A stretch of 64,000 nt of DNA from Janthinobacterium sp. 67 (lineage in GTDB: Bacteria; Pseudomonadota; Gammaproteobacteria; Burkholderiales; Burkholderiaceae_D). The stretch covers positions 4,898,001 to 4,962,000 of the forward strand of contig NZ_PGES01000001.1 in assembly GCF_002797895.1 (NCBI RefSeq), given 5' to 3'. Shown here piece after piece: positions 33,775 through 43,410 of this stretch. The notes under the pieces were generated by a model. It was not told the DNA's origin, did no database searches, and saw nothing but the letters and a program-made list of their open reading frames with translations. The position numbers and the translations under genes are program-made. Positions within the stretch are counted from its first letter, which is position 1. Each line of letters begins with the position of its first letter.

Positions 33775-34644
33775 ATGTTCTCCAAATCCATCAGCAGCGT
33801 TCTTGTTTCCACCCTGTTTGCCGCCGGTGCCGCCTCGGCCGCCGCCAGCGCCCCCTTGACCCTGGAAGTATTCAACCCGGGCGAAGAGGCCATCTTCCCC
33901 GTCGCTTCCGTGCTGGTGGCGGGCAAGCATGACGCCGTGCTGATCGATGCGCAGTTTTCGCGCGCCGAAGCGCAAAAACTGGTGGAGAAGATCCGCGCCA
34001 GCGGCAAGAAACTGACGACCGTGTACATCAGCCACAGCGATCCCGATTTCTATTTTGGCCTCGACGTGATCAAGGCCGCCTTCCCGAAGGCGAAAATCGT
34101 TGCCACGCCAGAAACCGTGGCGGAAATCCGCCGCAAGGCCGATGCCAAGGTCGCCTACTGGGGCCCTATCCTGAAAGACAATGCGCCGAAAAGCATCGTC
34201 ATTCCCGAAGCGTTGACGGGCAAGCGCATCGCCCTGGAAGGGCAGTCGCTGGACATCGCCGGCCCGACGCCAGCGCGCACCTATGTGTGGATTCCATCGA
34301 TCAAGGCTGTCGTCGGCGGCGTGGTGCTGTTTGGTAACTTGCACGTGTGGATGGCCGATACGCAAAGCGCCCAATCGCGCCAGGACTGGCTCAAGACTCT
34401 CGATGGCATCGCCGCCCTGAACCCCGTCACCGTCGTGCCCGGCCACTTCAAGGTCGGCTCGCCCCTGACGCCGGACAGCATCAGCTATACGCGCGACTAC
34501 GTGGTGACGTTTGAAGCGGAAACGGCCAAGGCCGCCAATTCGGCCGCCCTGATCGAGGCGATGAAAATGCGCTATCCGAAGGCGGGCCTGGAGGGCGCCC
34601 TGGAAACTAGCGCAAAAGTCGCCAAAGGCGAAATGAAATGGTAA
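33775..34644 (+). CDS. Exported MBL-fold hydrolase with altered metal motif
   Basis: A 289-residue protein with a signal peptide (cleavage near residue 23-25) and a metallo-beta-lactamase-like fold: VLIDAQF near 55-61, the metal motif position YISHSDPDFYFG at 85-95, and PGHF near 222. The HxHxDH motif reads H87-S-D-P-D-F92, so the second and last histidines are replaced by Asp and Phe. The family includes close relatives with HPDPDH, but loss of the final His here may weaken one metal site. The substrate is unknown. A GAAGG ribosome-binding site precedes ATG 33775. It is followed by repeat family 2 and a DsbA-family gene. Confidence 0.75.
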   Translation: MFSKSISSVLVSTLFAAGAASAAASAPLTLEVFNPGEEAIFPVASVLVAGKHDAVLIDAQFSRAEAQKLVEKIRASGKKLTTVYISHSDPDFYFGLDVIKAAFPKAKIVATPETVAEIRRKADAKVAYWGPILKDNAPKSIVIPEALTGKRIALEGQSLDIAGPTPARTYVWIPSIKAVVGGVVLFGNLHVWMADTQSAQSRQDWLKTLDGIAALNPVTVVPGHFKVGSPLTPDSISYTRDYVVTFEAETAKAANSAALIEAMKMRYPKAGLEGALETSAKVAKGEMKW

Positions 34645-34742
34645 AAACCTACTGCGCGACGCGATTTCCGGCCTGCGATGCTCACTGTGCTCTAGCACAG
34701 TTGCGCTTCTCTGCCAGAACTAGCGCCGCTCGCTACGGTTTT
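34645..34742 (+). repeat. Structured intergenic repeat family 2, copy 2
   Basis: Begins on the base after the TAA stop codon of the MBL-fold gene. It runs AAACCTACTGCGCG ... CGCTACGGTTTTT and matches copy 1 (24176-24274) with about a dozen differences. The internal stem ACTGTGCT/AGCACAGT is fully conserved, with only its centre changed. It has the same orientation relative to the upstream gene as copy 1. Confidence 0.8.
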
Positions 34743-34780
34743 TGCAAGTCATCTGTTTCAGTTTTATAAAGGATAGAGTC

Positions 34781-35437
34781 ATGCCCACACTGCACTACAT
34801 TTTCGACCCGCTGTGCGGCTGGTGCTACGGCGCCGCGCCGCTGCTCGAGGCGGCGCGCGCCGTACCCGGCCTGACGGTGGCGTTCCACGGCGGCGGCATG
34901 ATGACGGGCAGCAATCGCCGCCAGATCACGCCCGAGTGGCGCGGCTACGTGCTGCCGCACGACCGACGCATCGAGCAATTGTCGGGCCAGCCGTTTGGCG
35001 AAGCTTATATGAATGGTTTGCTGAACGACACGACGGCCATGATGGATTCCGGACCGCCGATCACGGCCATCCTGGCGGCTGAAGTCCTGGCCGGCAAGGG
35101 CCTGGACATGCTGCAGCGCGTGCAGCGTGCCCATTACGTGGACGGCTTGCGCATCGCCGACGTGCCCGTGCTGGTGGCGCTGGTGCAAGAGCTGGACATG
35201 GACGGGGTGGCCTTCCAGGCCGAGTATGCGCGGCAGGCGGGCGCCGCCACGCAGCGGCACATCGACGCCAGCCGCGCCTTGCTGGCGCAGGTGGGCGGCC
35301 AGGGTTTTCCTACCTTCGTGCTCGACGATGGCAGCGGCAAGCTGTCCGTGATCGATATCGGCGGCTTTTTGGGCCAGCCCGCGAAGTTGCAGGCGCAGCT
35401 TGGCGGCGTATGCGATGCGCAAGGGTGCGCATTGTAA
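34781..35437 (+). CDS. DsbA family oxidoreductase (FrnE-like), cytoplasmic
   Basis: A 218-residue thioredoxin-fold protein with the active-site motif CGWC at 12-15 right at the N-terminus (FDPLCGWCYGAAP) and no signal peptide, so it acts in the cytoplasm. A cis-proline-type GFPTFVLD follows near residue 170. It resembles the FrnE/2-hydroxychromene isomerase branch of the DsbA superfamily. The C-terminus carries two extra cysteines (GVCDAQGCAL). ATG 34781 has an AAGGA ribosome-binding site. The catalase gene follows after 93 bases, so a role in oxidative stress is plausible but inferred. Confidence 0.8.
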   Translation: MPTLHYIFDPLCGWCYGAAPLLEAARAVPGLTVAFHGGGMMTGSNRRQITPEWRGYVLPHDRRIEQLSGQPFGEAYMNGLLNDTTAMMDSGPPITAILAAEVLAGKGLDMLQRVQRAHYVDGLRIADVPVLVALVQELDMDGVAFQAEYARQAGAATQRHIDASRALLAQVGGQGFPTFVLDDGSGKLSVIDIGGFLGQPAKLQAQLGGVCDAQGCAL

Positions 35438-35465
35438 ATAGCTATCGGATCGATAAAATCAATTA

Positions 35466-35526
35466 GCTTTTCCTTTGTTGTTGACCTCGTTACACTAGTT
35501 CCATTAGTCAACAACGAAGGAAAAGC
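35466..35526 (+). promoter_or_regulatory. 20-bp inverted repeat covering the katA ribosome-binding site
   Basis: The left arm (35466-35485, starting GCTTTTCCTT) and the right arm (35507-35526, ending AAGGAAAAGC) are complementary over 20 positions, with one T/C difference that still pairs as U-G in RNA. The loop is 21 bases. The right arm contains the AAGGA ribosome-binding site and ends four bases before the katA ATG. If the whole is transcribed, the site would be sequestered; if transcription starts in the loop, it would instead be a DNA operator. Confidence 0.75.
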
Positions 35527-35530
35527 AGCC

Positions 35531-36994
35531 ATGAGCCAACAGCCGCCATTCAGTACCGCCTCGGGCATCCCCGTCGCCGACAACCAGAATTCCCTCAGCG
35601 CCGGCCCCCGCGGCCCGCTGCTGCTGCAAGACTTCCATCTGATCGAAAAACTCCAGCATTTCAACCGCGAGCGCATCCCCGAGCGCGTCGTGCACGCCAA
35701 AGGCTCGGGCGCCTACGGCACCTTTACCGTCACGCACGACATTTCGCGCTACACCAAGGCCAAATTGTTTGCCGAAGTGGGCAAGCAGACGGCCACCTTC
35801 GCCCGCTTTTCCACCGTCGGCGGCGAACGCGGCAGTGCCGACACGGAACGCGACCCGCGCGGTTTCGCCGTACGTTTCTACACGGAAGAGGGCAACTGGG
35901 ACTTGGTTGGCAACAACACGCCCATGTTCTTCATCAAGGACCCGATCAAGTTCCCCGACTTCGTCCACACGCAAAAGCGCGATCCGCAAAGCAATCTGAA
36001 ATCGGCCGAAATGATGTTCGATTTCTGGAGCCATGCGCCGGAAAGCTTGCACCAGGTCACCATGCTGTTCTCGGACCGCGGCACGCCGGACGGCTACCGC
36101 CACATGGATGGCTTCGGCAGCCACACGTATAGCCTGATCAATGCGGACGGCCAGCGCGTGTACGTGAAATGGCACTTCAAGACGCGCCAGGGCATCAAGA
36201 ATCTGCCGGCCGCGGAAGCGGGCCGCCTGGCCGGTGCCGACCCCGACTACGCCCAGCGCGACCTGTTCGGCGCCATCGAACGCGGCGATTTCCCCCAGTG
36301 GGAAGTCAAGCTGCAGGTGGCGACGCAGGAGCAACTCGATGCATGGGAGCAGCGCACGGGCTGGAACCCGTTCGACCTGACGAAAGTGTGGCCGCACGCG
36401 GACTTCCCGCTGCTGCCCGTCGGTATTTTCGAGCTGAACCGTAACCCGGACAATTACCACGCGGAAGTCGAGCAGGCGGCCTTTTCGCCGGCCAACGCCG
36501 TGCCGGGCATGGGCTACTCGCCGGACAAGATGCTGCAAGGCAGGCTGTTCGCCTACCACGACGCCCAGCTGTACCGCGTCGGCACGAACCACCAGCACCT
36601 GCCCGTGAATGCGGCCCGCTGCCCCTTCCATAACCAGCAGCGCGACGGCGGCATGGCGATCCACAATGGCGGCGCGGCGCGCAATTACGCGAACGTGGCG
36701 GCGGCGGGCAGTGCGCCGCAAGGGCTGGGCCATGGCGAGGGGGCGCTGGCACTCGATGGCGGCGCGGCGCGCTACGATGGACGCGGCGTGGAAGACGATT
36801 ACACGCAGGCCGGCAATCTGTTCCGTTTGATGTCTGACCAGGCGAAGCAGAACCTGTTCGACAACCTGGCCGGTCCCTTGAGTCTGGTGCGTCCGGAAAC
36901 CTTGCAGCGTCAACTGGGGCACTTCGACCAGGCCGATCCAGCCTATGGCGCCGGCGTGCGGACCGCCCTGCAGGCGCGCGGCGTGGCGCTGTAG
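35531..36994 (+). CDS. katA: Catalase, small-subunit clade
   Basis: Heme catalase that dismutates hydrogen peroxide. The 487-residue protein has the distal histidine in ERVVHAKGSGAYG (His55), the asparagine in NNTPMFF near residue 128, and the heme-ligand tyrosine in RLFAYHDAQLYR (about Tyr342). Length agrees with clade 3 small-subunit catalases with NADPH-binding capacity. The C-terminal 100 residues are typical and complete. No signal peptide. Its translation start lies directly downstream of a 20-bp inverted repeat. Confidence 0.94.
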   Translation: MSQQPPFSTASGIPVADNQNSLSAGPRGPLLLQDFHLIEKLQHFNRERIPERVVHAKGSGAYGTFTVTHDISRYTKAKLFAEVGKQTATFARFSTVGGERGSADTERDPRGFAVRFYTEEGNWDLVGNNTPMFFIKDPIKFPDFVHTQKRDPQSNLKSAEMMFDFWSHAPESLHQVTMLFSDRGTPDGYRHMDGFGSHTYSLINADGQRVYVKWHFKTRQGIKNLPAAEAGRLAGADPDYAQRDLFGAIERGDFPQWEVKLQVATQEQLDAWEQRTGWNPFDLTKVWPHADFPLLPVGIFELNRNPDNYHAEVEQAAFSPANAVPGMGYSPDKMLQGRLFAYHDAQLYRVGTNHQHLPVNAARCPFHNQQRDGGMAIHNGGAARNYANVAAAGSAPQGLGHGEGALALDGGAARYDGRGVEDDYTQAGNLFRLMSDQAKQNLFDNLAGPLSLVRPETLQRQLGHFDQADPAYGAGVRTALQARGVAL

Positions 36995-37003
36995 CGTGTG
37001 TGG

Positions 37004-37029
37004 CAGGCGGAACAATCCTGTTCCGCCTG
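37004..37029 (+). terminator. Hairpin downstream of katA
   Basis: CAGGCGGAACA and TGTTCCGCCTG form a perfect 11-base stem with an ATCC loop, nine bases after the katA stop. The following TTGTTG is only moderately T-rich, so termination may be partial. Confidence 0.6.
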
Positions 37030-37137
37030 TTGTTGATGCAGCACAAATGAGCGCTTGATATTAAATATTGCCGTATGGACATATTTGCCGCCCATGCGTA
37101 GACTTGTCGGTCTGATCTGACTAGAAGGTCTTGCACT

Positions 37138-37518
37138 ATGAATATGGCGAAGCTGTCGGTGCATGGGGACGACCCCACGCTCAAATCCATCCTCGAAGTC
37201 TTGCCCACCGATCCGGAACGGCAATGGCGCAAGGGCGAGGCGAAGGGCGCGAATCGCGTGCATCTCGATTCCGGCTTTGAAGTGCTGATCGCGCAGGCAC
37301 CCAAATCGCAAGTGTTGCCATCGCGCATACGCAGCTACCTGGCCGAATGCCGCTCGCGCGGCGTGACGTTCACGATGCCGCGCATCGTGGCCGAGCTGCA
37401 ACTGGAATTGAACGGCGACGACACGGTCGACGCGCCGCTCGACCTGTCGCTGGCCGACATGCAGCACCTGACGGAAATGGGCATCAGCCTGAGCCTGGTG
37501 ACGCGCTCCGCCGCCTGA
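37138..37518 (+). CDS. Hypothetical protein, DUF4279-like
   Basis: A 126-residue cytoplasmic protein. The start KLSVHGDDPTLKSILEVLP, the WRKGE near residue 30 and the end LSLADMQHLTEMGISLSL resemble the pattern of the DUF4279 family, whose function is unknown. This is recognition by eye and not certain. An AGAAGG ribosome-binding site precedes ATG 37138. It is flanked by two hairpin terminators and is therefore a single-gene unit between katA and the convergent ABC system. Confidence 0.6.
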   Translation: MNMAKLSVHGDDPTLKSILEVLPTDPERQWRKGEAKGANRVHLDSGFEVLIAQAPKSQVLPSRIRSYLAECRSRGVTFTMPRIVAELQLELNGDDTVDAPLDLSLADMQHLTEMGISLSLVTRSAA

Positions 37519-37536
37519 CTCCCAACGATACCGAAG

Positions 37537-37562
37537 TGGCCGCCTGTATGCACAGGCGGCCA
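37537..37562. terminator. Hairpin between convergent genes
   Basis: TGGCCGCCTG and CAGGCGGCCA form a perfect ten-base stem around a six-base TATGCA loop. It lies between the DUF4279-like gene and the end of the ABC/M1 fusion gene, followed by ATTGTT on the plus strand. Confidence 0.55.
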
Positions 37563-37569
37563 TTGTTCG

Positions 37570-40500
37570 TCACGGTTCTTCGAGCTCGACGGTGACCATA
37601 TTGTCGTCCGGCTTGCGGTCGATCAGCTTGTTGTCGGGATCGATGCCCGCCTTGCCGGGGCGGCTGCCGACGATGACGGTATAGCTCGCCTGGCGGGCCG
37701 TCATGCGCAGGCGCTCGCGCAGCAGCGGATGGCCATTCGCATCGTCGACGCCGATCTCGATCCAGTCGTGCAGGGGCGCGTCGTGTTCCTCGCCCTGTTC
37801 GCCGGCCGTCAATTTGCCCGCCTGCACCTTGATGGTGACGGCGTACTTGCCGTCGCTGCGCCTGGTGGCCGTGGCCGACAGGGCGCGATTGTCGAACAGC
37901 ACGATTTTCTCGAACAGGTCGTCGATCAGATAAGCCTGCTCGGGCGGCGTGACCTGGCGCAAGCCGGCAATCAGGGCCGTCACGCTCGCATACGGCGGGC
38001 CTTTCTGGCCATAGGTCTTGAGCAGGTCGCGCAGCACGCCGTTGACCTTGTCTTCGCCGATGATATCTTGCAGCAAATACATGGCCAGGCTGCCCTTGTT
38101 GTAATGGATGTAGGTCTGATTTTCATTTTCGGCCAGCGGCAATTCCTTCTTGCGTTCTTCGCTGCGCCCCATCAGGTATTGATTCAGGTCATAACGCAGG
38201 AAGCGGCGCATCTTGGCCGGTCCCACGGTTTTCTTCATCACCATCAGGGCCGAATATTCGGCCAGGGTTTCGCTGAGCACGGTGGCGCCGCGCGTATTGC
38301 CGCCCACCAATTGATGCGCCCACCACTGGTGCGCCACTTCGTGCGCCGTGACGTAGAACGGATAGTCGATGTCTTTCGGGTTCTTGTCGTCCACCTTGGC
38401 GATGAAGCCCAGGCCTTCCGAGTATGGGATCGTGTTCGGGAACGATTGCGCGAACGTGGCGTAGCGGGGGAACTCGACGATGCGCAGGATCTTGTGCTGG
38501 TAGGGGCCGAAGTTCTTCGTGTAGTAATCGAGCGCTTCCTTGCTGCCGCGCACGAAACGATCGAGGTTGTATTCGTGGCCGGGATGGTAGTACACGTCGA
38601 TGGCCACGTCTTGCCAGCGCTCGTGCTTGACGGCGTAGCGGGCCGACTGGAAGGCGTAGAAATTCAGGATGGGCTGGTCCAGCGTGTAATGGAAGTAATG
38701 GCGGCCCTTGGCGATCCAGTCGTTGTCCAGCATGCCTGGCGCGATGGCCGTCTGGCCGTCGACGGTGCTGACGGTGGCGTCAAAATTGATGCGGTCGGCG
38801 TCGTTGCTCACGTAATTGTCGGCCAGGCCCTTGGCATCATCGCGCGGCAAGGCCCGTTCGCGCGCCGGCAGACCGTGTTTCTTGCGGTCGCGCGGGTCCG
38901 TCAATTCCTGCTGCGGCTGGTAGCCGATGTGCGGCAGCACGGCATTCGTGAAAAAGGTGCCGTTGGCCACCACGGGCGTGTCCTGGCCCAGGCCGAAGAT
39001 GCCGCGCGGCGCATAGCGGACGTCGAAATCGAGGCCCAGGGTGGCGCCTGGCGCCAGCGGCGCGGCCAGGCGGTAGCTGTAAAAGCCCAGCTTGCCGTCG
39101 TCGAGGCCCGGATGCACGCGCGCGTCGAAACGCAGGCGCATGGTGGCGGTCGGGTCTTGCTGCACAAAAATGTGGCTGATCGGCAGGCCGGTCTTGTTTT
39201 GCAGCAGGTAGCGGCCCGTGACGGCCAGGGTGCGCTGCGCCGGGTAGATGGCCACGTCGAGTTTCACGTCCGTGATTCTCGGCTGCGGCGTGGCGGCAAA
39301 CTTGCGGTACTGGCGCTCGAGGCTGGCGCGGTCCGCATCGCGGGAAAATTCGGACTGGTAATCGTTGGCCACGTGGAAAACGTAGAACAGCACGCCGCCT
39401 GCGCCGACGAAGATCAGGGCCCCGCCCGCAAAGCTGGCCAGCACGCCATGCGTGAGGCCGTGGCGTGCCAGGCGCAGGCGGATGCGCCAGCTGTCCTGCG
39501 CGCCGCGGGGCCAGAACAGCAGCGACAACACCGTCAGCATGACGGCCGCGCCGCTCCAGTACAGCAAGTACCAGCGCTCGCGCAACACAAAGTGGCCGGC
39601 GCCGTTCATGGCCGAATACACGACTTCCGGCGTGCTGCCGTACAGCAGCAGCGGGTCGCCCAGGCCCAGCGAGGAAAAGCTGATGCTGGCGATGTGGTAC
39701 AGAATCATGGCGAAATACGCGAGGTATTTCTGATTGATCAGCACCTGCGCGAAGATGGCCAGCACGGCCACCAGCGCATAGTAGGGCAGGTGCGACAGGA
39801 ACAGCGATTCCACGTACAGGCCGGGGTCGAGGCGGTAATAGCCCTTGAAGACCTGGATCGACATGCCGCACAGCATGATGATCAGGCTCAGCAAGGCTTG
39901 CAGGCCGACCAGCGCCAACAGCTTTGACAGCAGGGGCAGCCAGTTCGGCACGGGCAGGGCGTCGAGCATCTGATACGTGCCCGCTTCCCGTTCGCGCCAC
40001 ACCAGCTCGCCCGCGTAGAAGGTGGTAATGATGAGCATGAACAGGGCGAACGAGGCGCTGACCATGTCCAGCACCTTTTCCGTCACGGGATAGGTATTCG
40101 TGCCGTACATGGAACCCATGTCCAGCGCGCCCGCATACATGGTCAGCACACCGGCCAGCACGATGACGACAAAATAGATGTTCTTGATGGTTTCGCGCAG
40201 GTTCAGCCAGCTCATCTTGAAGAGCAGGGTGGCCAGGTTGCGCTGCGCGAAGTCGGGCGCTTCCTGCGTGGACAGCGAGGCGTTCGACAGGCGCTGCGGC
40301 GCCTCGCCCTCGCTGCGGCGCCTGGCGGCGCCCGCGTCCGTCGTTGCGTGGAACTGGAAGCGCCAGTAGCCGAGCAGCAAGGCCACGAGGGCAAAGCCCG
40401 ACCAGATGGCGCGGTTCAGCAGGTACACGCCTTCCAGGGTCACCAGGCGCGCGTTGCGCTCCGCGTTCGGCCAGTATTCCGTCAGGCGTATCAACGCCGT

Positions 40501-41148
40501 CGTGCCGAAGGGGTCGATCAGGGCGGCCAGGGTCTTGTAGTCGAGGTCGCGCGCCAGCGACGGCGCCACCAGGTAGCCGATCAGCATCACCACCGAGCTG
40601 ATGTACACGGGCAGCATGCGCCGCGTCAGGGCCGCGATGACGAAGAAAATGGCGCCGAAGATGAACAGGTTGGGCAGCAGGGTAAACACATACGGCATCA
40701 GGTAGGCCAGCGTCCGTTGCGGCCCGAGCCGCTCCGGGTCGATGCCGGGCAGCCAGGCGCCCAGCCAGGCACCGATCACGATGCTGGAAAACACCACGGC
40801 CAGCACCAGATAGGCGCCGAGGAAGCGGCCGAAGACGTACTGGTATTTCCTGATCGGCGCGCTGAAGAAGAAATGCTGCATGCCGTATTCGAAATCCTGC
40901 TGCACCGAGCGGCCCATCATGGCCGCCACCACCACGGCGCCAAAGCAGCCCAGCACGCTGCACGTGAACGCCAGCGAGCGTGGTGCGTTGATCAGGAACT
41001 TGCCGCCGAAACTGATGCTCGCCTCCTTGAAGACGCCGCCGGCGGCCGCCATCCACAGCATGGCCAAGGCCAGGAACATGGCGAAATACACCCAGGTCGA
41101 CAGCAGCTTGAGTCGCTGTCGCGCTTCAAAGCGGGCGATGGCAAACAT
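37570..41148 (-). CDS. ABC-2 type permease fused to M1 family aminopeptidase
   Basis: A 1192-residue fusion protein. The N-terminal half (about 1-610) has some 13 predicted transmembrane helices in two ABC-2 permease-like blocks. The C-terminal half is an M1 peptidase domain with [11 protein letters not shown] near residue 936 (zinc histidines and catalytic Glu) followed by SETLAEY with the third zinc ligand. The usual GxMEN substrate motif is not obvious; the segment reads [11 protein letters not shown]. With an odd helix count and cytoplasmic N-terminus, the peptidase would be periplasmic (inference). ATG 41148 fits a GAGGGG ribosome-binding site. Its ATPase is encoded ten bases upstream. 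Confidence 0.87.
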   Translation of the reverse strand: MFAIARFEARQRLKLLSTWVYFAMFLALAMLWMAAAGGVFKEASISFGGKFLINAPRSLAFTCSVLGCFGAVVVAAMMGRSVQQDFEYGMQHFFFSAPIRKYQYVFGRFLGAYLVLAVVFSSIVIGAWLGAWLPGIDPERLGPQRTLAYLMPYVFTLLPNLFIFGAIFFVIAALTRRMLPVYISSVVMLIGYLVAPSLARDLDYKTLAALIDPFGTTALIRLTEYWPNAERNARLVTLEGVYLLNRAIWSGFALVALLLGYWRFQFHATTDAGAARRRSEGEAPQRLSNASLSTQEAPDFAQRNLATLLFKMSWLNLRETIKNIYFVVIVLAGVLTMYAGALDMGSMYGTNTYPVTEKVLDMVSASFALFMLIITTFYAGELVWREREAGTYQMLDALPVPNWLPLLSKLLALVGLQALLSLIIMLCGMSIQVFKGYYRLDPGLYVESLFLSHLPYYALVAVLAIFAQVLINQKYLAYFAMILYHIASISFSSLGLGDPLLLYGSTPEVVYSAMNGAGHFVLRERWYLLYWSGAAVMLTVLSLLFWPRGAQDSWRIRLRLARHGLTHGVLASFAGGALIFVGAGGVLFYVFHVANDYQSEFSRDADRASLERQYRKFAATPQPRITDVKLDVAIYPAQRTLAVTGRYLLQNKTGLPISHIFVQQDPTATMRLRFDARVHPGLDDGKLGFYSYRLAAPLAPGATLGLDFDVRYAPRGIFGLGQDTPVVANGTFFTNAVLPHIGYQPQQELTDPRDRKKHGLPARERALPRDDAKGLADNYVSNDADRINFDATVSTVDGQTAIAPGMLDNDWIAKGRHYFHYTLDQPILNFYAFQSARYAVKHERWQDVAIDVYYHPGHEYNLDRFVRGSKEALDYYTKNFGPYQHKILRIVEFPRYATFAQSFPNTIPYSEGLGFIAKVDDKNPKDIDYPFYVTAHEVAHQWWAHQLVGGNTRGATVLSETLAEYSALMVMKKTVGPAKMRRFLRYDLNQYLMGRSEERKKELPLAENENQTYIHYNKGSLAMYLLQDIIGEDKVNGVLRDLLKTYGQKGPPYASVTALIAGLRQVTPPEQAYLIDDLFEKIVLFDNRALSATATRRSDGKYAVTIKVQAGKLTAGEQGEEHDAPLHDWIEIGVDDANGHPLLRERLRMTARQASYTVIVGSRPGKAGIDPDNKLIDRKPDDNMVTVELEEP

Positions 41149-41158
41149 GGCCGTCCCC

Positions 41159-42052
41159 TCAGTCGCACTGCGGGGCGACGCGGTGGCGCCCCGCAATGGT
41201 GGCGAAATACAGGTCTTCCAGGTCGCCGATGGCTTCCTCGAAGTCGTCGCCCGGGTCGTCGTCGCTGTAGACGTGGATCAGGGTACGGCCCGACAGCAAA
41301 CGCGTGGAAATGACGGCATGGCGCTGCTGGAAGCTGGCCAGTTCTTTCTTGTCGACAAAGCGTGCCCAGATCTTGCAGCTGACTTCGTCGATCAGTTCCT
41401 GGGTCTTGCCGCATAGCAGCAAATGGCCCTTGTTGATGATGGCCATGTTGGCGCACAGGTCGGCCACGTCGGACACGATGTGGGTCGACAGGATCACCGT
41501 CTTGTCTTCGCCGATGTCGGACAGCAGATTATGGAAGCGCACCCGCTCCTGCGGGTCGAGGCCGGCCGTCGGCTCGTCGACGATGATCAGCTTCGGGTCG
41601 CCCAGCAGCGCTTGCGCGATGCCGAAGCGCTGGCGCATGCCGCCGGAAAAGCCGCCCAGGCGCTGGTGGCGCACGTCGAACAGATTGGTTTGCTGCAACA
41701 GGCCATCGACGACTTCGCGCCGGCGCGCCCGCTGCGACAGCCCTTTCAGTGTGGCGAAGTGGTCGAGCAGCTCGTAGGCCGTCACCTTCGGGTACAGGCC
41801 GAAGTCTTGCGGCAGGTAGCCGAGCATGCGGCGGATCTCGTCCTTGTCGTCGAGCACGTCGTAGTCGCCGAAGAAGACCGAGCCGGAATCGCACTCCTGC
41901 AGGGTGGCCAGGGTGCGCATCAGGGTCGACTTGCCGGCGCCGTTCGGGCCCAGCAAGCCAAACATCCCGGGCGGTATCGTCAGCGACACGTTATCCAGCG
42001 CCACCACGCCATTCGCGTAGGTTTTCGACAATTTGCGGATCTGCAATTCCAT
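41159..42052 (-). CDS. ABC transporter ATP-binding protein
   Basis: A 297-residue ABC ATPase of the NatA/CcmA type. Seen: Walker [10 protein letters not shown] near 35-43, Q-loop YLPQDFGL, signature FSGGMRQR near 138, Walker [14 protein letters not shown] near 158-170 and the switch histidine in ILSTHIVSD. The C-terminal 75 residues form an extra regulatory-type domain. AGGAG precedes ATG 42052. It should energise the permease/M1 fusion encoded directly downstream. Confidence 0.92.
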   Translation of the reverse strand: MELQIRKLSKTYANGVVALDNVSLTIPPGMFGLLGPNGAGKSTLMRTLATLQECDSGSVFFGDYDVLDDKDEIRRMLGYLPQDFGLYPKVTAYELLDHFATLKGLSQRARRREVVDGLLQQTNLFDVRHQRLGGFSGGMRQRFGIAQALLGDPKLIIVDEPTAGLDPQERVRFHNLLSDIGEDKTVILSTHIVSDVADLCANMAIINKGHLLLCGKTQELIDEVSCKIWARFVDKKELASFQQRHAVISTRLLSGRTLIHVYSDDDPGDDFEEAIGDLEDLYFATIAGRHRVAPQCD

Positions 42053-42210
42053 ACAACTCCTGACTCATGCGTTGCTGCCCGATGCTACAAGGCTACTCTA
42101 TGCTGGCATTGTATTGAATTTAAGACGTACTGGGCAGTTGCATGCGATACACGGCATTTTCGCGTGCCCAGAGTGCAGCCGGGCGGGGTGGATGGCGCCC
42201 CGCCACGCAC

Positions 42211-43407
42211 CTAATTGCGGAACAACACGGATTCGCGATTGAACCACCAGCGGCACAGCATCAGCAGCGCGCCCGCGATCACCGTCGTCGAGGCCAGGAT
42301 CACGCCGAACATGCGGTAATCCATGGTGCCCTTGACCAGCTCCTTCATGGCCAGCGACACGTTGGTCAGCGGCACCATGGCCCACATCCAGTTCAGTTCG
42401 ACGCCTGGCAGCATGGCCGCCACCGTGGGCAGGATGACGAACAGCATCAATGGCGTGATCATGCCGGCAGCTTCCTTGTAGCTTTTCGCATAGATCGAGA
42501 TCGACAGCAGCATCGAGGCGAAGATGGCGGCCGTTGGCACCAGCATCAGGGTCACCATGGCCAGGTCGGGCAAGCCGATGCTGCGTACCATGACGGCCAT
42601 GTTGCCTTCGAGCGAACTGCCGAAGATGGCCAGCAGGGCGCCCATGCTGCCCACCATCAGCACGGCCGAGGTCATGCCGACGGTAAACAGCACGAGGAAC
42701 TTGGCCACCACGATGGCGCTGCGCGGCACCGGGGCCAGCAGCAGCGTTTCCAGGGTGCCCCGCTCCTTTTCGCCCGCGCCCAGGTCGATGGCCGGATACA
42801 TGGCCGCCGTCAGGCACACCATCAGCAGCAGATACGGCAGCATGCCGCCGACGATGGCGCCCATCTGCTCGCGCTCGTTGGCCGTCGATTGCTTGTCGAG
42901 CACGATGGGGTGCAGGGCAAAGGCCAGCTGGGCCGGACTCAGGTTCAGTGCCGACAGCGCGCTTTCGCGCAGGCTGGCGTTGTAGGCTTCGACGATCTCG
43001 CGCACCCGCTGCTGGGTCACGTCGACCGTGCTGGCGCTGTTGTAATGCAGGGTGACCTTGGCTTGCTGCTGTTGCCGCAGCGACTCTTCAAAATGGGGCG
43101 GAATGACGACGGCAAACTTGATCGTGTCGTCGCCGATGGCGCGGCGGATGTCGCCCTCGCTGGCCAGCGGCACTTCGCGCAGCTTGTGCTGCTGGGCAAA
43201 GCGCGCGCTCAAGCCCGGCGAATGGTCCTTGCCGAACAGGGCGTAGCGCATTTCCGCCGTTTTCGCGTTCTTGAACATATTGCTGGAAACATAAGCAAAG
43301 CCGCCAAAGATCAGTGGCATGGCGAAGATGGGGATGAGGATGGTGAAAATCAGCGTCTTGCGGTCGCGCGTGAGTTCCAGCAACTCTTTCAGATAAATGG
43401 TCCACAT
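42211..43407 (-). CDS. ABC-2 type permease (NatB-like)
   Basis: A 398-residue membrane protein with one N-terminal helix (about 22-44), a large extracytoplasmic domain (about 45-180) and five or six helices in the C-terminal half. That is the layout of NatB/YhaP-type ABC-2 permeases that export sodium or hydrophobic compounds. The MWTIYLKELLELTRDRKTL start is typical. It is separated by three bases from the upstream ATPase gene, so the two form one exporter. The second ABC pair starts 158 bases further downstream on the same strand, so all four may be cotranscribed. Confidence 0.87.
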   Translation of the reverse strand: MWTIYLKELLELTRDRKTLIFTILIPIFAMPLIFGGFAYVSSNMFKNAKTAEMRYALFGKDHSPGLSARFAQQHKLREVPLASEGDIRRAIGDDTIKFAVVIPPHFEESLRQQQQAKVTLHYNSASTVDVTQQRVREIVEAYNASLRESALSALNLSPAQLAFALHPIVLDKQSTANEREQMGAIVGGMLPYLLLMVCLTAAMYPAIDLGAGEKERGTLETLLLAPVPRSAIVVAKFLVLFTVGMTSAVLMVGSMGALLAIFGSSLEGNMAVMVRSIGLPDLAMVTLMLVPTAAIFASMLLSISIYAKSYKEAAGMITPLMLFVILPTVAAMLPGVELNWMWAMVPLTNVSLAMKELVKGTMDYRMFGVILASTTVIAGALLMLCRWWFNRESVLFRN

Positions 43408-43410
43408 GGC

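Noticed and set aside
35440..35530. An OxyR binding site before katA
   Set aside because: ATAG and GATA-like tetramers occur, but their spacing does not fit the OxyR tetrad pattern, so I do not report it as a site.
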